64,000 bases of DNA from an uncultured Paracoccaceae bacterium (GTDB lineage Bacteria > Pseudomonadota > Alphaproteobacteria > Rhodobacterales > Rhodobacteraceae), in the NCBI GenBank assembly GCA_943787785.1, contig CALSNT010000018.1:124001-188000 (forward strand), in the 5' to 3' direction. This document shows, in pieces, positions 59,745 to 64,000 of this stretch (its first letter is position 1; every line of letters begins with the position of its first letter). The notes under the pieces were generated by a model. The model was not told where the DNA came from. It did no database searches and saw only the letters and a list, made by a program, of their open reading frames with translations. The translations under genes were made by a program, and so were the position numbers.

Positions 59745-60704
59745 ATGAAGAATATACTAGCGACCGGCATCGCCGCCGTTGCCCTTGTCACCGGGGGTGC
59801 CGCGATGGCCGAGTATCCTGTGGACAACAACATCACGTTTGTCATCCCCTACAGCCCCGGCGGCGGTTTTGACACGATTGTTCGCCAATTCGCACCCGCT
59901 TTGGAAGAAGCCATGGGAACCACGGTTGTACCCGAAAATATTTCGGGCGCTGGTGGCTCTCGTGGTGGTCAGGCGGTGCACCGGGCGGACGCTGATGGCT
60001 ATACAATCGGCATCTACAATATCCCCGGCCTGACTGTGAACGAAGTAACGGGTCGCGATCAGGGCTTTGCGCTGAGTGAAGTAACCTGGATCGCCAACCT
60101 TGCCGTTGCGCGTTATGGGCTTGCGGTTGCGGCCAACAGCGACATCAATTCGGTCGAGGACCTGTGTTCCAAAGGCAGCCCGGCAAAGCTGTCGGATACT
60201 GGTGCGACCTCCACCGCATCAGTGACCACGCGGATCTCCTTTGGGATCATGGGCTGCGACATCGTTGATGTGACCGGCTATTCGGGGTCCAACGACGCAA
60301 TGATCGCGGTGATCAGTGGTGAGGTTGATGCAACCATCAAGCCGGTCTCATCGCTGAAGAAGTACCTGCGAGAGTCCGGTTCGGGCGACCTTAAGCTGAT
60401 CCTGACTCTAACCGAGGACGAAGTCGTGCCGGGTGTGCCGACTGTGGCCGATATCGGTCATCCTGAATTGGCGAAGTTTACCCTGAACCGCGTCATCGGT
60501 GGCCCTCCCGGCATGCCGGCGGACGTTGTTGCCGCTATCGAAAATGGTCTTCGCGCTGCCTCTGAAAGCGACGCCGTTACGTCCTGGGCCGATGGTGCCG
60601 GGGTCGAGCTTGGTTTCATGGGAGCAACAGAAACTGCGGCCATGATGGATGATCTTGCGACTTTCTACCAAGAATACAAAGATCTGGCCGCCGCTCCTGA
60701 GTGA
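59745..60704 (+). CDS. TTT transporter substrate-binding protein TctC (second system)
   Basis: The 319-residue periplasmic protein has a Sec signal peptide ending at AAMAE. Motifs are FVIPYSPGGGFDTIVRQ, GAGGSRGGQAV and GGPPGMPADVVAAI, all typical of TctC. GGGAGGA lies six bases before the ATG. The distant resemblance to the first TctC suggests a different ligand. A strong hairpin follows the stop. Confidence 0.9.
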   Translation: MKNILATGIAAVALVTGGAAMAEYPVDNNITFVIPYSPGGGFDTIVRQFAPALEEAMGTTVVPENISGAGGSRGGQAVHRADADGYTIGIYNIPGLTVNEVTGRDQGFALSEVTWIANLAVARYGLAVAANSDINSVEDLCSKGSPAKLSDTGATSTASVTTRISFGIMGCDIVDVTGYSGSNDAMIAVISGEVDATIKPVSSLKKYLRESGSGDLKLILTLTEDEVVPGVPTVADIGHPELAKFTLNRVIGGPPGMPADVVAAIENGLRAASESDAVTSWADGAGVELGFMGATETAAMMDDLATFYQEYKDLAAAPE

Positions 60705-60710
60705 TCACAT

Positions 60711-60738
60711 CGGCGCGCTTCCTTCGGGTAGCGCGCCG
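60711..60738 (+). promoter_or_regulatory. Intercistronic GC hairpin with UUCG loop between tctC and tctA (second system)
   Basis: CGGCGCGCT pairs with AGCGCGCCG. The internal CC-TTCG-GG continues the stem across one T-T mismatch, giving a UUCG tetraloop. It begins six bases after the tctC stop. There is no T tract. Confidence 0.75.
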
Positions 60739-60755
60739 CATCAAGGGACCACTAC

Positions 60756-62276
60756 ATGGGCCTCGACACCCTGATTGACGCTTCTCTGGCGATCCTGAAT
60801 GGCGGTAGCCTGGCCTACCTGGCAGCTGGCGTTTTGCTGGGGCTGACCTTTGGAGTTATTCCTGGATTGGGTGGGACGACTGCGTTGGCGCTGCTAATCC
60901 CGGTCACCTACACGCTTGCGCCGCTGGATGCGATGTATCTGGCGGGCGGCGTCATGGGGGCGACCTCTTTTGGCGGCTCAATTTCGGCGATCTTGCTGAA
61001 TACCCCCGGCACCGCGCCCAATGCGGCGACCACATTCGACGGTTACCCGCTTGCACGACAAGGCAAGGCCGGGCTGGCGATCGGGGCATCGGCCACATCC
61101 TCGGCTCTTGGCGGGCTGATCGGGCTGTTCACGCTGCTGCTGTTCATCCCAGTGGCGCGCGAGGTCGTGTTGAGCTTCGGCTCATCCGAGTTTTTTCTTC
61201 TGACGATTCTGGGCCTCGCCGCCATTGCCGTGTCTGTGAAAGGCAAGCTGTTGCGCGGGCTGGTGGCCGCCTGTCTTGGGCTATTGATCGCATTTACCGG
61301 GGCAAACCAATTCAACGGCCACACCAGATTCACTGGCGGAATTGACTACCTTTGGGACGGCATCCCGTTGGTCCCTGCCCTGACCGGCCTTTTCGCCATC
61401 AGCCAGATGATCGAACTGGCGCTGAAAGGTGGCTCGGTTGCGGACGAAGCCTCTCGGCTTGAAGCGGCAAAAATGAAAATTTCAGGTGTCGGCGAAGGCA
61501 TCTTCGCTGTGTTCAGAAACTGGCCTGTGTTGCTGCGCGGATCAGTGATCGGAACGTTGATCGGCGCCATTCCCGGCCTTGGCGGCACGGTTGCTGCATT
61601 TCTCAGCTATTCCTCAACCGCACAGACGGCCAAGGATCGTGAGACCTTTGGCAAGGGCAATATCAAGGGTGTCATCGCGCCAGAGTCCGCCAACAATGCC
61701 AAGGACGGAGGATCGCTGATCCCCACGGTGGCATTCGGAATTCCAGGCAGCGCGGAAACTGCAATCTTCCTTGGAATTCTAGTTCTGCACGGTATCGAGC
61801 CCGGCCCGCAGATTTTACTGCAAAACGAAAAAGAGATCTACGGGCTGATCGTTGCACTAACAGCCTCGGCCGTCGGAGCGTCCATTTTGGGCCTGATCTT
61901 TGCGCGTTTGCTGGTCCTGATAACCCGGATCGACGTCAATATCGTCGTGCCGGTCGTGGTCACGCTGTCGCTGACCGGTGTTTACGTACTGGAGGGGCGC
62001 ATGGCTGATGTGCTGTGCGCGCTGTTGATGGGGATACTCGGGTATCTGATGATCCGTTTTGATTATCCGCGCCTGACGCTGGTAATCGCCTTTGTATTGG
62101 GTGAGATTGCCGAACGCTCGTTCCATCAGGTTCGCCTGATCTCGGATGGTCAGGTTGTGGAATACATGCTGAGCCGCCCGGTATCGGTTCTGCTGATCTT
62201 GGCCACGGTGGTCACGTTTTTCCTGCCCGCGATGCGCAAGCTGCGCTGGTGGCGACAAACCGGCACAGCGGAATGA
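60756..62276 (+). CDS. TTT transporter large membrane subunit TctA (second system)
   Basis: The 506-residue, roughly eleven-helix protein has TFGVIPGLGGTTALALLIP, LLNTPGTAPNAATTFDGYP, LIGAIPGLGGTVAAFLSY and AFGIPGSAETAIFLG. These are both TctA signature pairs. It completes the second TTT system and overlaps the methyltransferase gene by ATGA. Confidence 0.92.
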   Translation: MGLDTLIDASLAILNGGSLAYLAAGVLLGLTFGVIPGLGGTTALALLIPVTYTLAPLDAMYLAGGVMGATSFGGSISAILLNTPGTAPNAATTFDGYPLARQGKAGLAIGASATSSALGGLIGLFTLLLFIPVAREVVLSFGSSEFFLLTILGLAAIAVSVKGKLLRGLVAACLGLLIAFTGANQFNGHTRFTGGIDYLWDGIPLVPALTGLFAISQMIELALKGGSVADEASRLEAAKMKISGVGEGIFAVFRNWPVLLRGSVIGTLIGAIPGLGGTVAAFLSYSSTAQTAKDRETFGKGNIKGVIAPESANNAKDGGSLIPTVAFGIPGSAETAIFLGILVLHGIEPGPQILLQNEKEIYGLIVALTASAVGASILGLIFARLLVLITRIDVNIVVPVVVTLSLTGVYVLEGRMADVLCALLMGILGYLMIRFDYPRLTLVIAFVLGEIAERSFHQVRLISDGQVVEYMLSRPVSVLLILATVVTFFLPAMRKLRWWRQTGTAE

Positions 62277-62881
62277 GCGAACTTGGTCGCTGGGAAGGTC
62301 GTTTTGCCAGCGATGACTACGTCTTTGGAAAGGCGCCGAACGCATTCCTGGCGCGCCAACGACCACTGTTGCAGGCCGGTATGACCGCATTGTCAATTGC
62401 TGACGGGTGAGGGTCGCAACGGTGTCTGGCTGGCCGAGCAGGGATTGGACTGTGCTGGCCCAAGATTTCTCGCCGAATGCTCAGGCTAAGGCGCGCAAAA
62501 CTTGCCGACGAACGTGGTGTATCTCTCAATTTCGAATTGTCAGATCTCACTGCCCGCGAGTGGGAGAAAGATCAATATGACGTCGTTGTCGGAATTTTCT
62601 TCCAGTTCCTTGCGCCAACCGACCGCGCAAGCGTCTTCGAAGGCATTCGCCGGACCGTAAGGCCCGGCGGGCTGGTTCTGATCGAAGGTTATGGCCTTGG
62701 GCAAATAGAATATGGGACCGGTGGTCCGAAAACCCGAGAGAAACTCTATACAGAAGACCTGCTGCGACGTGCCTTCGCAGACTTCAGCGATGTGCAGATC
62801 ACCGCATATGACGCCGGCATTTCGGAAGGGCCGGGCCACGATGGCATGTCCGCCTTGGTGGATATGGTCGCTCGGCGATAG
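62273..62881 (+). pseudogene. Class I SAM-dependent methyltransferase, three +1 frameshifts
   Basis: ATG 62273 overlaps the tctA stop. The N-terminus reads YVFGKAPNAFLARQRPLL, followed by the SAM motif IADGEGRNGVWLAEQGLDV once extra bases are removed at the G3 run 62405-62407 and at T62451. A third extra base lies in the A4 run 62497-62500. The remainder (DQYDVVVGIFFQFL, VRPGGLVLIEGYG) is continuous, giving 201 residues, TehB/UbiE-like. Its target is unknown. Encoded at the end of the bicupin-EutA-TctBCA operon, it could methylate a pathway intermediate. Confidence 0.82.
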
Positions 62882-62928
62882 GGGACAGTGGTTGACCGGG
62901 TTCCGGAAAATCTCGCCGCTGCTAGCGG

Positions 62929-62953
62929 GTTCCGCATAGGGGAATTTCGTTCC
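62929..62953 (+). promoter_or_regulatory. 25-base operator upstream of the tandem cupin genes
   Basis: GTTCC-N7-GGAAT-N3-GTTCC has the half-site order and spacing seen at 51118 and 56408; the N7 spacer is GCATAGG. It lies 43 bases before the cupin start codon. Confidence 0.65.
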
Positions 62954-62995
62954 GCTTTTCTTGCCCTCATACATCGCGTCGTGGGAAGATCAGAC

Positions 62996-63602
62996 ATGGA
63001 CAAAAAACCCGAAAACTCCCCCGACGACGAGGCCGAGATCGGCCCCGCAGGACATTACCACAGCCAGAAAGACCGCATCTTCGTGCGCGCCATTCAGGGT
63101 GAATATAATCTGCAATGGGAACTGGATCGGCTGCGCGCAATGCCACGCGTTCGCAAAGCCAAAGAGATCAAGTTCGGTCGACGGCCCACAGGCGTATTCC
63201 CGTCACTATGTCGAACCCAAGGACGGCATCAGCCAGCTGTTTCACCTGCATCTGGAAGAATACGGGCCAGGCGGCAGAAGCCAGAAGCACGGCCATGTGA
63301 ACGAAGCTGCGTTCTACATCCTCGACGGCGAGGGATACGAGATTCACGACAATATCCGGTATGACTGGAAGGCCGGGGATGTCGCGATTGTGCACAACAA
63401 TTGCGTTCACCAGCACTTCAATGCCTCGGACACCAAGCCGGCGCGCGCTCTTGTTTTGAAGACCAAACCGATGTTCGTCTTTATGAATATGCTGTTTCAG
63501 AAAACGGTTATACCGCGCGATACCGTTGCAGCGCCCGGCGGTGAAGACTTCGAGGTGCGCGAAGAAGAAGAAGACCACAATCATCCTGAAGGGGGCTATT
63601 GA
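62996..63602 (+). pseudogene. Single-domain cupin protein, one frameshift
   Basis: ATG 62996 starts MDKKPENSPDDEAEIGPAGHYH. One extra G at 63176-63177 breaks the frame; removing it gives VDGPQAYSRHYVEPK and a 201-residue protein. The cupin motifs are SQKHGHVNEAAFYILDGEGYEIHD (two His and a Glu) and VAIVHNNCVHQHFNA. The acidic tail EEEEDHNHPEGGY is unusual. Its stop overlaps the start of the next cupin gene by one base, suggesting a heteromeric enzyme. The substrate is unknown. Confidence 0.8.
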
Positions 63603-64000
63603 TGGCCTGGGGTGAGACATCTGCCTGGATCGACGGCACAGACAATCAGCCGCTGTATCAGGACCTTCTGGACGATGCCGCCGCCCGTCCGGGCCGCGAT
63701 GCCGAGCGCAAGAAGACTGTCAGCCCGCAGGAAATGCCCTGGGAAATGTCGCGCCAAGGTCTGTTGAAGCACCTAATCAACGAGAACATGAACACCCGGA
63801 TGGAAACGGTCGATGCCTACATGCAGATCGTGCCGCCGGGGTCAAAGTCTGGCAAGCATCGGCATCTGGCCGAAGAATGCCTCTATGTGCTTGAAGGTAA
63901 CGGCTATGATCTGCATCAGGATTGCGACGTCGAAATCACCGATGAATACTTCTGGAAGCCACAGGAAAAAGTCTCACGTTGGGAGTATGAAGCGGGCGAT
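63602..64000 (+). CDS. Cupin protein, partial (3' end outside window)
   Basis: The visible 133 codons contain YMQIVPPGSKSGKHRHLAEE followed by CLYVLEGNGYDLHQD, a cupin motif 1 with two His and the Glu ligand. The ATG at 63602 overlaps the preceding stop by one base. A long N-terminal part with SPQEMPWEMSRQGLLKHLINENMNTRMETV suggests a multi-domain cupin related to the bicupin at 56504. The right edge of the window cuts it. Confidence 0.8.
   Translation, partial: MAWGETSAWIDGTDNQPLYQDLLDDAAARPGRDAERKKTVSPQEMPWEMSRQGLLKHLINENMNTRMETVDAYMQIVPPGSKSGKHRHLAEECLYVLEGNGYDLHQDCDVEITDEYFWKPQEKVSRWEYEAGD

Noticed and set aside
62400-62411. In-frame TGA in the methyltransferase considered as selenocysteine
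   Set aside because: No SECIS-like stem was seen, and removing one extra G restores a standard SAM-binding motif without a Cys/Sec position.
46604-64000. Search for a second copy of the tRNA-Cys 3' end as an attachment site
   Set aside because: No convincing repeat of the T-arm/acceptor segment was found inside the window; it may lie outside.

Overview
The window looks like a chromosomal stretch of a marine-type alphaproteobacterium of the Rhodobacterales (Roseobacter-like). The basis is high GC, dense ATGA-coupled operons, many ABC and tripartite tricarboxylate (TTT) transporters, and catabolic genes for aromatic compounds and amino acids. Genus is not assignable from sequence alone. No phage or CRISPR structures are present.

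Layout. (1) 1-2919, minus strand: a secreted trypsin-like protease with a SPOR domain, a peptidoglycan-amidase-like protein and a partial c-type-cytochrome-like protein. (2) 3117-12015, minus strand: a seven-gene operon of cyclase, FAD oxidoreductase, MarR regulator, indolepyruvate:ferredoxin oxidoreductase IorA/IorB, 3-hydroxyacyl-CoA dehydrogenase and thiolase. (3) 12194-20115, plus strand: a second, related FAD oxidoreductase, a complete oligopeptide-type ABC transporter and an aminotransferase, divergent from (2). (4) 20102-33605, minus strand: a 14-gene translationally coupled operon read as anthranilate (2-aminobenzoate) uptake and degradation through 2-aminobenzoyl-CoA. It holds a bifunctional flavin monooxygenase/reductase, SDR, MarR, enoyl-CoA hydratase, acyl-CoA dehydrogenase, CoA ligase, LivJHMGF transporter, thioesterase, RidA and a kynureninase-like enzyme. 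(5) 33742-37782: an MFS transporter, an IS1380-family element and a porin. (6) 38112-46349: mixed genes including kynU-GNAT-kynA (tryptophan to anthranilate), which could feed operon (4). (7) 46530-47516: tRNA-Cys with a truncated tyrosine integrase, a genomic-island scar. (8) 47517-64000: an accessory catabolic region with an FAD monooxygenase, class II aldolase, EamA exporter, two TTT transporters, a ThDP enzyme, three cupin proteins, an EutA-like protein and a methyltransferase.

The most interesting signal is a shared operator in region (8). A 25-bp element of the form GTTCC-N7-GGAAY-N3-RTYCC occurs at 51118, 56408 and 62929, and a related palindrome occurs at 49251. Each lies immediately upstream of a transcription unit, so the whole 47.5-64 kb block looks like one regulon. 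Its regulator is not in the window and its substrate is unknown. The regulon includes an EutA-type actin-fold ATPase without ethanolamine ammonia-lyase.

A second window-wide signal is frameshifting. Many genes are broken by single-base insertions, nearly always one extra base in a homopolymer. Removing one base restores a full-length, motif-complete protein in frame with its neighbours. These are very dense from about 28.5 to 36.6 kb and sporadic elsewhere. I read most of them as sequence errors rather than decay, but the raw sequence as given is frameshifted, so those genes are listed as pseudogenes. Finally, all four solute-binding-protein genes are followed by a strong GC hairpin before the permease gene.
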